In this document: positions 7,396 to 16,430 of the stretch, one piece after another
Numbering within the stretch: the first letter of the stretch is position 1
How the letters are laid out: each line of letters begins with the position of its first letter
Assembly: GCA_964471865.1 (NCBI GenBank)
Contig: CAYYHU010000006.1
Span: 1 to 64,000 of the forward strand
DNA from: CAYMUC01 sp964471865
GTDB taxonomy: Bacteria > Actinomycetota > Acidimicrobiia > Acidimicrobiales > Ilumatobacteraceae
Reading direction: 5' to 3'
DNA length: 64,000 nt
Made by a program: the position numbers and the translations under genes
Notes under the pieces: generated by a model
The model's database searches: none
What the model was told of the DNA's origin: nothing
What the model saw: only the letters and a program-made list of their open reading frames with translations

Positions 7396-9549
7396 GTGGC
7401 TGCGCAGCTGGTCGATCTCTCCACACCCGATGTCGGATTGGTGATCGATGTCAGCGGCGGTGTCCCCATCATCGTGCACTGGGGGGCTCCGGTATCGGGC
7501 GAGGAACTCGCCGCCGTGCTCGCCGCTCATGAGCGGCCTCTGGCTTTTGGTCGCCCCGACGATCCGGTCCGTCCCGGTGTGGTGGTGTTGCATGCCGATG
7601 GGTCCGCGGGCCGTCCCGGTCTCGAAGGTCACCGCCATGGTGGTCGGGACTGGGCCCCCTGGTTCGAACCCGCCGGAGTCGAGACCGATGCGACATCGAC
7701 CCGCCGACGAGTCCTGGTGCGAGGCATCGACGAGAACGCGGGACTCGTGTTGACCACCGAGATCGAACTCGCCGATCACGGGATGATGCGCCTGCGGTCA
7801 CGGATCTCCAATCAGCATCCGCGGCGGTACCTGCTCGATCGTCTGGCGCTGTCGGTTCCCGTTCCCACTCGAGCTGGCGAACTGCTCACGATGACGGGAG
7901 CCTGGGGACGTGAGGCTCGCCTGCATCGTCAAGCGTGGCCTGCGACCGCGGTCATCTCCGAGCATCGGGGGGCACGACCGACCTCGACACGCCCTTCGGT
8001 CATGTGGGCGCTCGAGTCCGGGGCCGGAGAGTGGTCCGGAGAGGTGTGGGCAGTCCATGTCGCGTGGAATGGCAATCACGTCCTCGTGGCCGAGACGATG
8101 CCCGATGGTCGCCGCCATGTGCAGGGAGCCGAGTTGTTGCATCCCGGGGAGATCTGTCTCGAACCTGGTGAGAGTTACGACTCCCCGTGGATGCTCGCGG
8201 CCTGGTCCGGATCGGGGCTGACCGCGGCCTCTTGGAGATTCCATGACGAGGTGCGAGCTCGCCGTCCGCTCTCGGGGGCGACCTCTCGTCCGGTGATCGT
8301 GAACACCTGGGACGCCATGCGTTTCGATGTCGACGGCGATCGCCTCATCGAGTTGGCGGCCCGAGCTGCCGAGGTCGGATGTGAACGCTTCGTCATCGAC
8401 GACGGCTGGTTCGCCGCTCGGCGCGACGACCACTCGTCGCTGGGGGACTGGTGGCCCTCGCCGCAGCGCTATCCCGACGGCTTGGCAGCGGTACTCGACA
8501 CCATTCGGGCACGTGGCCTCGATATCGGGTTGTGGGTGGAGCCCGAGATGGTCAGCCCCGATAGCGACCGCTTTCGTTCGGATCCGAGCGCGGTTCTCGT
8601 CACCCCGGGCTATGCGGCTGCGACCGAGCGCCATCAACTCGTCGTGGATCTGACCCGTCCCGACACCTGGAGCGATATCGCCGACACGCTGGTCGATCTG
8701 CTCGACACCATGGACATCCGGTGGCTGAAGTGGGACATGAACCGAGATCACCGCCAGGCCTCCACGGCCTCGGGGGCGGCGGGAACCCACGCCCAGACAA
8801 TCGCCGTGAGCGCACTCATGGACACCCTGCGAACCCGCTGTGAAGGTCTCGAGATCGAAAGTTGTGCTGGCGGCGGAGGACGCGGAGATTTCGCCACACT
8901 CGAGCAGTGCGTGCGGGTATGGCTGAGCGACAGCACCGATCCAGTGGAACGAGCATGGATCCAACAGGGATGGTCGCTGATACTGCCCCCCGAGGTCTGG
9001 GGTACCCATCTCGGAGCTGATCCGACACCGGTCAGTCGCCGCCGACGCCGTCTGGGATACGCCGGTCTGGTCGCGTTGTGGGGACATCTGGGCGTCGATA
9101 TGGATCTGGTGGCGACATCGCCTGAGGACCTCGCAGACGTAGCCGGGATCATCGCTGTTCATCGACGATTGCGAGACCGATTGCATACGGGGGACTTCGT
9201 CCGATTCGATCCCCCGAGCACCGGCTCGCAGGCATTCGGGGTCTACGCACGAGATCGTCGGTGGGCGGCGGTGACATGGCTGCAGATGACCACCGATGAC
9301 GTCGCCGTTCCCGGTCCCTGGCGCCTCTTGGGGCTCGATGCGCACACCCGATACCGGATTCGTCGGATCCCGGTGCCCGGAGACGTCACCGATGCTGCTC
9401 GGGCCCGGCCGCCGTGGATGGATCCCGACGCAGAGACGGTCATGACGGGTGCGACCCTCGCTGCGATCGGGTTGCCCGCACCGGTGCTTGGACCCGAGTC
9501 CGGAGTTCTCCTCGAGCTGGAAGCCCTCGCAGGTCCCAGCGCCCTCTAG
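7396..9549 (+). CDS. Alpha-galactosidase, glycoside hydrolase family 36
   Basis: Retaining alpha-galactosidase of 717 aa with no signal peptide, so it acts on imported oligosaccharides. An N-terminal beta-sandwich is followed by the catalytic TIM barrel from about residue 295 (VIVNTWDAMRFD). FVIDDGWF and LWVEPEMVSPDS are GH36 signatures. The nucleophile Asp lies in WLKWDMNRD (about residue 444) and the acid/base Asp in WLSDSTDPVERAW (about residue 512). A C-terminal beta domain completes the fold. It releases galactose, which the divergent galT would process after phosphorylation. The GTG start is supported by the adjacent TAGCGT. Confidence 0.92.
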   Translation: MAAQLVDLSTPDVGLVIDVSGGVPIIVHWGAPVSGEELAAVLAAHERPLAFGRPDDPVRPGVVVLHADGSAGRPGLEGHRHGGRDWAPWFEPAGVETDATSTRRRVLVRGIDENAGLVLTTEIELADHGMMRLRSRISNQHPRRYLLDRLALSVPVPTRAGELLTMTGAWGREARLHRQAWPATAVISEHRGARPTSTRPSVMWALESGAGEWSGEVWAVHVAWNGNHVLVAETMPDGRRHVQGAELLHPGEICLEPGESYDSPWMLAAWSGSGLTAASWRFHDEVRARRPLSGATSRPVIVNTWDAMRFDVDGDRLIELAARAAEVGCERFVIDDGWFAARRDDHSSLGDWWPSPQRYPDGLAAVLDTIRARGLDIGLWVEPEMVSPDSDRFRSDPSAVLVTPGYAAATERHQLVVDLTRPDTWSDIADTLVDLLDTMDIRWLKWDMNRDHRQASTASGAAGTHAQTIAVSALMDTLRTRCEGLEIESCAGGGGRGDFATLEQCVRVWLSDSTDPVERAWIQQGWSLILPPEVWGTHLGADPTPVSRRRRRLGYAGLVALWGHLGVDMDLVATSPEDLADVAGIIAVHRRLRDRLHTGDFVRFDPPSTGSQAFGVYARDRRWAAVTWLQMTTDDVAVPGPWRLLGLDAHTRYRIRRIPVPGDVTDAARARPPWMDPDAETVMTGATLAAIGLPAPVLGPESGVLLELEALAGPSAL

Positions 9550-9552
9550 TCT
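9547..9552 (+). promoter_or_regulatory. Predicted -10 of gatCAB (TAGTCT)
   Basis: TAGTCT lies 8 nt before the gatC GTG 9561 and overlaps the alpha-galactosidase stop codon, so the gatCAB unit appears to have its own promoter despite the tight spacing. Confidence 0.45.
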
Positions 9553-9560
9553 CGGAACTC

Positions 9561-9860
9561 GTGTCCGAGCTCATCACCGTCGCCGACATCGTCAAAGTCG
9601 CTCGTCTCGCCCGACTCGAGTTGACCGAGGACGAACTCGACCGCAGCGCCCGAGAACTGTCGTCGATGTTGGGTCATTTCGCCGATATCGACGCCCTCGA
9701 CCTCGACGACGTCGAACCGATGACCCAGCCCTACGCCCTGACCAACGTGCTGCGTGACGACGTCGAGATTCCGACTCTGGACCGCGACGAGGTCCTCGCC
9801 CAGGCCCCGGCTGCTCAGGACGGCCAGTTCCGGGTTCCCCCCGTGAAAGGAAGCGAGTGA
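9561..9860 (+). CDS. gatC: Asp/Glu-tRNA amidotransferase subunit C
   Basis: Small subunit (99 aa) that stabilises GatA-GatB. The N-terminus ITVADIVKVARLARLELTED and the DVEPMTQP and VLRDDVE segments are typical. I chose GTG 9561 because it gives the normal length and sits 8 nt behind a TAGTCT hexamer; the frame could be extended upstream, but that would run into the previous gene. Its stop overlaps gatA. Confidence 0.93.
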   Translation: MSELITVADIVKVARLARLELTEDELDRSARELSSMLGHFADIDALDLDDVEPMTQPYALTNVLRDDVEIPTLDRDEVLAQAPAAQDGQFRVPPVKGSE

Positions 9861-11290
9861 TGAGCGCCCGAGATGTAGCGGCTCAGGTCCGCTCCGGCGC
9901 CCGCCCGGCCACCGAGGTCATCGATGAGGCCTTGGGGCGTATCGCTGAGCGCGACGACGAGATCCACGCCTTCAACCTGGTCGTGGGTGATGCCGCCCGA
10001 ATGGCCGCGCAGCGCATCGATGACGCCGTGGCCCGGGGTGAGGATCCAGGGCCTCTCGCGGGTGTTCCGGTGGCGCTCAAGGACAACATGTGCACCCGTG
10101 GGATTCCCACCACCTGTTCGAGTCGGATCCTCGAGGGATGGTGTCCGCCCTATGACGCCACGGTGGTCGAACGACTCGAGGCTGCCGGCGCCATCATGAT
10201 CGGCAAGACCAACCTCGACGAGTTCGCCATGGGATCCTCCACGGAGAACTCGGCGTTCGGCCCCACGCGCAATCCCCTCGATCCCACGCGGGTCCCGGGA
10301 GGTTCCTCTGGTGGTAGCGCCGCGGCAGTGGCCGCGGGATACGCCCCGATCTCACTGGGATCCGATACCGGCGGATCGATCCGCCAACCCGCCGCATTGT
10401 GTGGCGTCGTGGGAGTCAAGCCCACCTACGGGGTCGTCTCTCGCTATGGCTTGGTGGCCTTTGCCTCGAGTCTCGATCAGATCGGTCCCTTTGCAGCCGA
10501 TGTCCCCGATGCCGCCGTCACCCTCGAGGTCATCGCCGGTCACGACCCCCGAGACTCCACCAGCATTCCGCGACCGGCGCCGCGACTCGTCGACGCGATC
10601 CAGCGTGATGTCGCCGGGTTGCGGATCGGGCGCATCACCGATCTGCCCTCGGGGGCGGACCCCGATGTCGAGGCACGTCTCGAGGCGGCATTCGATGCCC
10701 TGGCTGCTGCGGGAGCCAGAATCGTGGACGTCGAGGTTCCCGCCTTCACCTATGGCCTGACCGCCTACTATCTGATCGCCCCGGCGGAGGCCTCGAGCAA
10801 TCTCGCCCGCTATGACGGGGTGCGGTACGGCTTGAGGGTGCCGTCGGGCGACACGAATGCCATGTATGCCGCCACGCGCGAAGCCGGGTTCGGAGACGAG
10901 GTGAAGCGGCGCATCATGTTGGGCACCTACGCATTGTCGGCGGGGTACTACGACGCCTACTACGGCAAGGCTCTCAAGGTCCGACGACTCATCGCTGCCG
11001 ATTTCGATGCGGCCTATACGCATGCCGATGTGTTGTTGACGCCCACGACGCCCAGCGTCGCGTTCCCCTTCGGCGACAAGACGGCCGATCCCTATGCGAT
11101 GTATCTGTGCGATACGTACACGATCCCGTCGAATCTCGCCGGACATCCCGCGATGAGCGTTCCGTGGGGAACCGGAGCCGACGGCCTGGCAGTGGGAGTC
11201 CAGATCCTCGCTCCCGCACTGGGTGACGAGGTCATGTTCACGGTGGCGGCCGCGTTGGAGCGGGCGGCGGAGACGGAGCGAGCGGGATGA
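9860..11290 (+). CDS. gatA: Asp/Glu-tRNA amidotransferase subunit A (amidase)
   Basis: Glutaminase subunit that supplies ammonia for conversion of Glu-tRNA(Gln) and/or Asp-tRNA(Asn) to the amidated forms. The Ser-cisSer-Lys triad of amidase-signature enzymes is complete: Lys74 in VALKDNM, Ser149 in PGGSSGGSAA and Ser173 in DTGGSIRQP. ATG 9860 is favoured over GTG 9857 by spacing to AGGAAG upstream; its first base is the last base of the gatC stop. It ends with an ATGA overlap to gatB. No glnS is seen in the window, consistent with the indirect pathway. Confidence 0.95.
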   Translation: MSARDVAAQVRSGARPATEVIDEALGRIAERDDEIHAFNLVVGDAARMAAQRIDDAVARGEDPGPLAGVPVALKDNMCTRGIPTTCSSRILEGWCPPYDATVVERLEAAGAIMIGKTNLDEFAMGSSTENSAFGPTRNPLDPTRVPGGSSGGSAAAVAAGYAPISLGSDTGGSIRQPAALCGVVGVKPTYGVVSRYGLVAFASSLDQIGPFAADVPDAAVTLEVIAGHDPRDSTSIPRPAPRLVDAIQRDVAGLRIGRITDLPSGADPDVEARLEAAFDALAAAGARIVDVEVPAFTYGLTAYYLIAPAEASSNLARYDGVRYGLRVPSGDTNAMYAATREAGFGDEVKRRIMLGTYALSAGYYDAYYGKALKVRRLIAADFDAAYTHADVLLTPTTPSVAFPFGDKTADPYAMYLCDTYTIPSNLAGHPAMSVPWGTGADGLAVGVQILAPALGDEVMFTVAAALERAAETERAG

Positions 11291-12735
11291 GCGAATCGGT
11301 ACTGCCCGATGGGTGGGAGATGGTCATCGGACTCGAGGTCCATGTGGAACTCGCGACTCGGACCAAGTTGTTCTCCGGAAGTCCGAACCGGTTCGGGGAC
11401 GAACCCAACACCAACATCGACCCGGTGACCCTCGGGCTTCCAGGGGCGCTTCCCGTGCTGAATCGTCAGGCCGTCGAGTTGGCCATGCGGATCGGTTTGG
11501 CTCTCAACTGCACCGTTCAGCGCAGCATCTTCCACCGCAAGAACTACTTCTATCCCGACCTGCCCAAGGCGTATCAGATCAGCCAATACGACCAGCCTCT
11601 CAACGTCGACGGTTGGCTCGAGCTGCCCGATGGGGCCCGCGCGGGGATCGAGAGAGCCCATCTCGAAGAAGACACCGGTAAGAGCACGCATCTGGGTGGA
11701 GCCGGAGGTCGGATCCATGGCAGCGACGCGTCGTTGCTCGATTTCAACCGCGCCGGCGTGCCCCTGGTCGAGATCGTCGGACGCCCCGATCTCCACAGCT
11801 CGGAACAGGCTCGCCAGTATGTGACCGAGCTGCGAGCGATCCTCGTGGCCATCGACGCCTCCGACGCCCGGATGGAAGAGGGTTCGATGCGCGTCGATGC
11901 CAACGTGTCGGTACGGCGTCTCGGTGACGAGCTCGGCACGCGGTGCGAGATCAAGAACGTCAACTCGGTGCGGTCGTTGGGTCGAGCCATCGACTACGAA
12001 GCCCGTCGCCAGGTCGATCTCATCCTCGATGGGTCCTCGGTGCGTCAAGAGACCCGCCACTGGAGCGAGACCGACGGCCGGACCCACACCTTGCGCACCA
12101 AGGAAGACGCGGATGACTACCGCTATTTCCCCGAACCCGACCTGGTGCCCCTCGATCCCGATCAGGAGTGGATCGAGCGCGTTCGGGCATCGCTGCCGGC
12201 ATTGCCCGCCCAACGGCGACGAGATCTGGCCGAGGTCGTGGGGGCTCGGGCTGACTCGGTGGGAGTGGTCGTGGTCGTGGAACGAGGCCAAGACGAGTAC
12301 GTGGCAGCGGCGATCGCGGCGGGAGGCGACCCCGAGCGGGTGCTGGTGCACGTCCAGCAGGCCTACGCCGATCAAGGCGAACACCCTGACGTCCCCGCTG
12401 AGTCTCTCGCTCGGCTCACGACCATGGAGCGCTCCGGTGCTCTCACCGCGACCCAGGCCAAGACCGTGCTCGCGGACATGTTGGACGGGGTCGGGACCGA
12501 CCCCGAAACGATCGCTGCGTCCCGAGGTTTCGAAGCCCTCGACACCGGGGCCCTCGATGCCTTCGTCACCGAGGCGATCGCAGCTCAGGCCGATGCCTGG
12601 GCCAAGTTCTGCTCGGGTGAGGACAAAGCCGTCGGAGCCCTGGTCGGAGCGGTGATGAAAGCCTCAGGTGGCCAGGCCGACGGCAAGGCCGTGACCGCCG
12701 CCCTGAGGCAGCGACGAGACTCGACGTTAGGGTGA
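11287..12735 (+). CDS. gatB: Asp/Glu-tRNA amidotransferase subunit B
   Basis: tRNA-binding and kinase subunit of GatCAB, 482 aa. The N-terminal GLEVHVELATRTKLFSG, the FHRKNYFYPDLPKAYQISQYD stretch and RCEIKNVNS are signature segments of the catalytic cradle; the C-terminal ~150 residues form the helical and YqeY-like tail domain that grips the tRNA. It starts at ATG 11287, overlapping gatA by 4 nt. The last codons contain a TAGGGT hexamer that may serve the following folate gene. Confidence 0.95.
   Translation: MSESVLPDGWEMVIGLEVHVELATRTKLFSGSPNRFGDEPNTNIDPVTLGLPGALPVLNRQAVELAMRIGLALNCTVQRSIFHRKNYFYPDLPKAYQISQYDQPLNVDGWLELPDGARAGIERAHLEEDTGKSTHLGGAGGRIHGSDASLLDFNRAGVPLVEIVGRPDLHSSEQARQYVTELRAILVAIDASDARMEEGSMRVDANVSVRRLGDELGTRCEIKNVNSVRSLGRAIDYEARRQVDLILDGSSVRQETRHWSETDGRTHTLRTKEDADDYRYFPEPDLVPLDPDQEWIERVRASLPALPAQRRRDLAEVVGARADSVGVVVVVERGQDEYVAAAIAAGGDPERVLVHVQQAYADQGEHPDVPAESLARLTTMERSGALTATQAKTVLADMLDGVGTDPETIAASRGFEALDTGALDAFVTEAIAAQADAWAKFCSGEDKAVGALVGAVMKASGGQADGKAVTAALRQRRDSTLG
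12728..12733 (+). promoter_or_regulatory. Possible -10 for folB-folK with a short structured leader
   Basis: TAGGGT overlaps the end of gatB. Transcription would begin near 12740, exactly where a perfect 5-bp hairpin GGGTC-GAAAG-GACCC (12740-12754) starts, and the start codon is 54 nt downstream with AGGAG in front. The hairpin could also be a weak gatB terminator. Confidence 0.35.
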
Positions 12736-12793
12736 GATCGGGTCGAAAGGACCCATGACGCACCGGGTACGTCGGCCGACACAGGAGAGCCAC

Positions 12794-13636
12794 ATGGACC
12801 GGATCGAGATCAACGGCCTTCGAATTCTCGCGCTCGTCGGCGTCTTGGACCATGAGCGACTGTCGCGTCAACCCTTGCAGGTGGACCTGAGCCTGGGTGT
12901 GGACCTGCACGACGCCGGACTCAGCGATGACCTCGATGACACCGCCAACTACGGGGCAGTCTCCGAAGCGGTCGTTGCGACCGTCGAGGCGAGTTCGGAT
13001 CTTCTCCTCGAACGACTCGCCGCGCGCATCGCCACGGTGGCGCTCGGATTCACCGGCGTCGAGGAAGTCACCGTCACCGTGACCAAACTTCGTCCTCCGA
13101 TCCCCGCTGATGTCGACACGACGGCGATTCGTATCACCCGCACCCGAGCCGAGGTCGCTTCAGTCGGCTCGGGCGCGCATCGGGCTTTCGTCGCCCTCGG
13201 CTCGAACCTGGGTGATCGCGAGTCGTATCTGCGGTTCGGGGTGAGCTCACTTGGCGATGTGGTCGCGTGCTCCCAGGTCTGGGAGACCGATCCCGTCGGA
13301 GGGCCCCAAGATCAGGGCGCGTATCTGAACATGGTCGTCGAGGTGGCCACCGATCTGGATCCGTTCGCCTTCTTGCGCCGCTGCCATCGCATCGAAGCCG
13401 CCGCGGGTCGCGAGCGCATCGTGCACTGGGGGCCGCGGACGCTCGATGTCGATCTCATCTTCCATGGCGACCGCCGAATCGAGTCCCCCGAGTTGACCCT
13501 GCCGCATCCGCGCTACGCCGAGCGGCGCTTCGTTCTGGCGCCGTTGTCCGACATCGCTCCTGAGCGGTGCCCCGAAGGTTGGCAGGACCGGTTGGCTGAT
13601 GACGGGGTTCGTCCCCTGGGGCCTCTCGAGCTCTGA
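12794..13636 (+). CDS. folBK: Bifunctional dihydroneopterin aldolase / HPPK (FolB-FolK fusion)
   Basis: Two consecutive folate steps in one chain of 280 aa. Residues 1 to about 118 are FolB (IEINGLRILALVGVLDHER; DTANYGAVSEAV; VTVTKLRPPIP), making 6-hydroxymethyl-dihydropterin. Residues from about 130 are FolK: FVALGSNLGDRES, the WETDPVGGPQDQGAYLNMV segment, RTLDVDLIFHG and LPHPRYAERRFVLAPL, transferring pyrophosphate from ATP. ATG 12794 is chosen because AGGAG precedes it and FolB homology begins here; ATG 12755 upstream adds 13 residues unlike FolB. The neighbouring folP-like gene and folE nearby complete most of the pathway. Confidence 0.92.
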   Translation: MDRIEINGLRILALVGVLDHERLSRQPLQVDLSLGVDLHDAGLSDDLDDTANYGAVSEAVVATVEASSDLLLERLAARIATVALGFTGVEEVTVTVTKLRPPIPADVDTTAIRITRTRAEVASVGSGAHRAFVALGSNLGDRESYLRFGVSSLGDVVACSQVWETDPVGGPQDQGAYLNMVVEVATDLDPFAFLRRCHRIEAAAGRERIVHWGPRTLDVDLIFHGDRRIESPELTLPHPRYAERRFVLAPLSDIAPERCPEGWQDRLADDGVRPLGPLEL

Positions 13637-13699
13637 GGTCAGGGACGAGAGCCGATGACCGACGATGCGATGACGCAGGTCGCGACGCTTGGGAGCGAC

Positions 13700-14449
13700 T
13701 CAGGCCACGCCGAGGCGACGCTCGAAGGAGCGAACCTTGGCGGGGTAGTGAACCCGGCCGTACTCGGGCTGTTGTTTCACGACGATCTCGAGCAGTTCGT
13801 CGTGTTGGGCGGTCTCTTTCCAGGGGAGCGCCACATACAACGGGAGTCCGAAAACGCGCAGTTCGCTGAGGCGTCCGTAGACGAGTTTCTGGTAGACGTA
13901 ACGCTCTTCCCAGGGCCAACCAGAGGGCGCGAACCCGGTTCCGGGATCGAGGATGCAGCGTTCGCGCATCGAGAACCGATCAGCCTCCGCGAGGCGGGCG
14001 GCGAAGAAGTCGAGCATCACCCCGATCGGATCCGCGCGAACCATCTCCATGTCACGAGGGTTCGGCCCCGACAAGAACGGCACCACCACGTCCACGCCGG
14101 CATCAGCCGCGATCTGCCACATCTCGTCGGTCTGCATCCCGTTCGCAGCGTTCAAGACGGTGGCTCCCGCCGACAGCGCGCGGCGTGCCACCTCTGGTCG
14201 CCAGGTGTCCACGCTGACGGGAACTCCGAAATCCACCAAGACCGGGATGAGATGTTCGAGGCGGGACCATTCGTCGGTCCAGTCCACGATCGTGGCGGCG
14301 TCGGTGGAACCTTGGCCGCCGAGATCGATCGCATCAGCACCATCAGCGAGCAGGGAACGAGCTCGCTGCGTCGCCTGCTCTGGGGTGGTTGCGATCGAAT
14401 CCAGATTCAGCGAGTCGGGACTCGCGTTCACGACGCCATACAAGAACAC
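13700..14449 (-). CDS. Divergent dihydropteroate synthase-like protein
   Basis: TIM-barrel pterin-binding family protein of 249 aa. It keeps the pterin-site elements: GVVNASPDS near the N-terminus, SVDTWRPEVARRAL, ILDPGTGF, and RVH near the C-terminus. Other DHPS hallmarks are altered: the loop normally reading GGESTRPGA is GGQGSTDAAT, the NDIxG motif is NAANG, the MHMRG segment is absent, and SRKSF is replaced by PWKET (Lys retained, Arg lost). It may still be the folate enzyme of this organism, since folBK is next door, or a FolP2-like paralogue; in M. tuberculosis folP2 also sits beside gpgS. The start GTG 14449 has TACGGT 8 nt upstream; GTG 14476 is the alternative. Confidence 0.7.
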   Translation of the reverse strand: MFLYGVVNASPDSLNLDSIATTPEQATQRARSLLADGADAIDLGGQGSTDAATIVDWTDEWSRLEHLIPVLVDFGVPVSVDTWRPEVARRALSAGATVLNAANGMQTDEMWQIAADAGVDVVVPFLSGPNPRDMEMVRADPIGVMLDFFAARLAEADRFSMRERCILDPGTGFAPSGWPWEERYVYQKLVYGRLSELRVFGLPLYVALPWKETAQHDELLEIVVKQQPEYGRVHYPAKVRSFERRLGVA

Positions 14450-14457
14450 GGAACCGC

Positions 14458-14463
14458 ACCGTA
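14458..14463 (-). promoter_or_regulatory. Predicted -10 of the folP-like gene (TACGGT)
   Basis: TACGGT on the minus strand 8 nt before GTG 14449; it decides the start of the folP-like gene and removes an otherwise near-overlap with the divergent gpgS start at 14479. Confidence 0.45.
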
Positions 14464-14478
14464 TCGGGGAGGTCACCG

Positions 14479-15387
14479 ATGAGCACCGTTCGCACATTCG
14501 ACGTTCGCCAGTGGGATGTCGAGACCGCCCTCGAAGCCAAGGGTTCGACCACCGTCTCGATGTGTATTCCCTGTCGCAACGAGGTGGCCACGATCGGGTC
14601 GTTGGTACGACATATCCGGACCCATCTCATCGACCGTCACGGTCTCGTCGATGAACTGATCGTGCTCGACGACCGATCCACCGACGACACCGCCGTGGTC
14701 GCAGAACGCGCCGGCGCCCGCGTCGTGCCCATCGATGAGGTCCATGCCCGCCACGGAGTAGGTCACGGTAAAGGCAACGCGTTGTGGGCGACTCTCGAGG
14801 CATCTCAGGGTGACCTGATCGTGTGGTGCGACGGCGACGTGACCAGTTTCGAACCGGTTTGGGTACCGAGACTGCTCATGCCGTTGTTCACCGAGGACTC
14901 CTTGGCCTTGGTGAAAGCGACCTATCACCGCCCCGAGCACTACGGAGGAGGGGGCCGCACGACCGAACTGGTCGCTCGACCGCTGTTGTCGTTGTTCTTC
15001 CCGGCACTGACCGGTCTGGACCAACCCTTGGCCGGTGAATTTGCAGGTCGGCGGCGGTCACTCGAGCAGATCCCCTTCGTCGAAGGGTGGGGGGCCGAGA
15101 TCGGCATGCTCATCGATCTCGCCGCCCGGTTCGGACCCGAGTGCATCGGTCAGGTCGATCTCGACACCCGGCGCCACCGTCACCGTTCGTTGCTCGAGTT
15201 GTCCGTGCAGGCTGCCGAGGTCATGGCCACGGTGCTCGCCCGCACACCTGCGGCGGCTTCGTTCGCCGCAGATGAACTCGTACTCACCCGCGGCGATGGC
15301 ACGTCGGTGCCGATCCATCTCGATGAACGGCCGCCCTTGGCGCGGGTGCGTTCAGAGACCGATCGTGATCCGGTGGCCGGCTCCTGA
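14479..15387 (+). CDS. gpgS: Glucosyl-3-phosphoglycerate synthase
   Basis: GT81-type glycosyltransferase that joins glucose from an NDP-glucose donor to 3-phosphoglycerate, the first step to glucosylglycerate and methylglucose lipopolysaccharides. In 302 aa: CIPCRNEVATIG and VLDDRSTDD at the nucleotide site, GKGNALW, the metal-binding CDGD (Asp118-Asp120), GGGRTTELVARPLLSL, and FVEGWGAEIGML. ATG 14479 is preceded by GGGGAGG at a good ribosome-binding distance. It is divergent from the folP-like gene, with 29 nt between the two starts. No gpgP phosphatase is adjacent. Confidence 0.9.
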   Translation: MSTVRTFDVRQWDVETALEAKGSTTVSMCIPCRNEVATIGSLVRHIRTHLIDRHGLVDELIVLDDRSTDDTAVVAERAGARVVPIDEVHARHGVGHGKGNALWATLEASQGDLIVWCDGDVTSFEPVWVPRLLMPLFTEDSLALVKATYHRPEHYGGGGRTTELVARPLLSLFFPALTGLDQPLAGEFAGRRRSLEQIPFVEGWGAEIGMLIDLAARFGPECIGQVDLDTRRHRHRSLLELSVQAAEVMATVLARTPAAASFAADELVLTRGDGTSVPIHLDERPPLARVRSETDRDPVAGS

Positions 15388-15414
15388 TACGACCACGGAT
15401 GCGCGGGTGGCGAG

Positions 15415-15429
15415 CCGGGTGAGTCCCGG
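15415..15429. terminator. Hairpin between convergent gpgS and oxidoreductase
   Basis: Perfect inverted repeat CCGGG-TGAGT-CCCGG with a possible extra G-U pair, in the 42-nt gap between two convergent stops. There is no T-run, as is common for terminators in high-GC Actinobacteria. Confidence 0.4.
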
Positions 15430-16416
15430 TCAGGGAACCAGAGCGACTTTGCCGGCGATTCGGCGGTGGGCGAGATCCTCGAGGGCGCGAGCGGCATCCG
15501 AGAACGGATACGTCACAGGTTCGACAGGGGAGAGGTCGCCACGCGAGATCGCGTCGAAGACCTGGTCGAGCATCGCGGCGTCCTGTTGAGGATGGGTCAT
15601 GGCCCAGCCTCCCCAATCGACCCCGATGACGCGTCGGTTGCGCAACAGGATCTGGTTGGCCGGCAACTGGGGTATTCCGGTCACGAACCCGATCACCAGG
15701 TACTGACCGTCCTCACCCAACGCTCGTAGACAGGCGGTGCCGACCTCGCCGCCGATGGGGTCGTAGAGAGCGTCCACCCCCGTTGGCGCACCCCACTGGG
15801 ATGCGATCTCCTTGGCTCGAGTTTTGACGTCTTCAGTGGAGGAGTCGATGACGGCTTGGGCACCTTTGGTGATGGCGAGCTCGCGTTTGTCCGATGTCGA
15901 TGCGGCGGCAATCACGCGAAGTCCGAGATACCGGCCGATGTCGACCGCCGCGAGACCGACTCCCGATCCGGCGCCGAGAACGAGCAGGATCTGGCCCGGA
16001 TCGAGGCGGGCTCGATCCACCAGTGCGAACCAACTCGTGAGATAGCTCTGCACGAAGGTGGCGGCCTGACCATCGGTCATGGTGTCGGGAAGCAGTCGGA
16101 CCCGACGAGCTCCCACCACGACCTCGTCCACACAGCCACCCCCAAAGCCGAGATTCACCATGACTCGGTCCCCGACGTGGACCTCGGTGACCTCGGAACC
16201 GATCTCCACGATGCGGCCTGCGACTTCCATCCCCGGGGTGTAGGGGAGGGGCGGCTTGATCTGATAGGCGCCTTGGATAATGAGACCGTCGACGAAACTC
16301 AGTCCACAGGCACCTGAGGCGAGACGAACCTGATGGGGCTCGAGTGGTGGAGAGGGTCGTTCTTCGACGATCAGATTCTCGATGGGTCCGAACTCATGAC
16401 ACACGACCGCTCGCAT
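15430..16416 (-). CDS. Zinc-independent quinone oxidoreductase (MDR superfamily)
   Basis: NADPH-dependent alcohol dehydrogenase-like enzyme of 328 aa acting on quinones or enones. MRAVVCHEFGPIENL is a typical start of this branch; GASGVG-like LVLGAGSGVGLAAVDIGRYLG binds the nucleotide, and structural-zinc cysteines are missing. ATG 16416 matches homologous N-termini and has TACGGT 7 nt upstream. The alternative GTG 16434 would overlap the Nudix stop by 4 nt (GTGA) and add six residues. It lies downstream of folE and the Nudix gene on the same strand, so it may be both co-transcribed and independently initiated. Confidence 0.85.
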   Translation of the reverse strand: MRAVVCHEFGPIENLIVEERPSPPLEPHQVRLASGACGLSFVDGLIIQGAYQIKPPLPYTPGMEVAGRIVEIGSEVTEVHVGDRVMVNLGFGGGCVDEVVVGARRVRLLPDTMTDGQAATFVQSYLTSWFALVDRARLDPGQILLVLGAGSGVGLAAVDIGRYLGLRVIAAASTSDKRELAITKGAQAVIDSSTEDVKTRAKEIASQWGAPTGVDALYDPIGGEVGTACLRALGEDGQYLVIGFVTGIPQLPANQILLRNRRVIGVDWGGWAMTHPQQDAAMLDQVFDAISRGDLSPVEPVTYPFSDAARALEDLAHRRIAGKVALVP

Positions 16417-16423
16417 GAGGCGA

Positions 16424-16429
16424 ACCGTA
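16424..16429 (-). promoter_or_regulatory. Possible internal -10 for the quinone oxidoreductase (TACGGT)
   Basis: TACGGT 7 nt before ATG 16416, at the boundary with the upstream Nudix gene. It may give independent expression of the last gene of this unit. Confidence 0.35.
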
Positions 16430-16430
16430 G

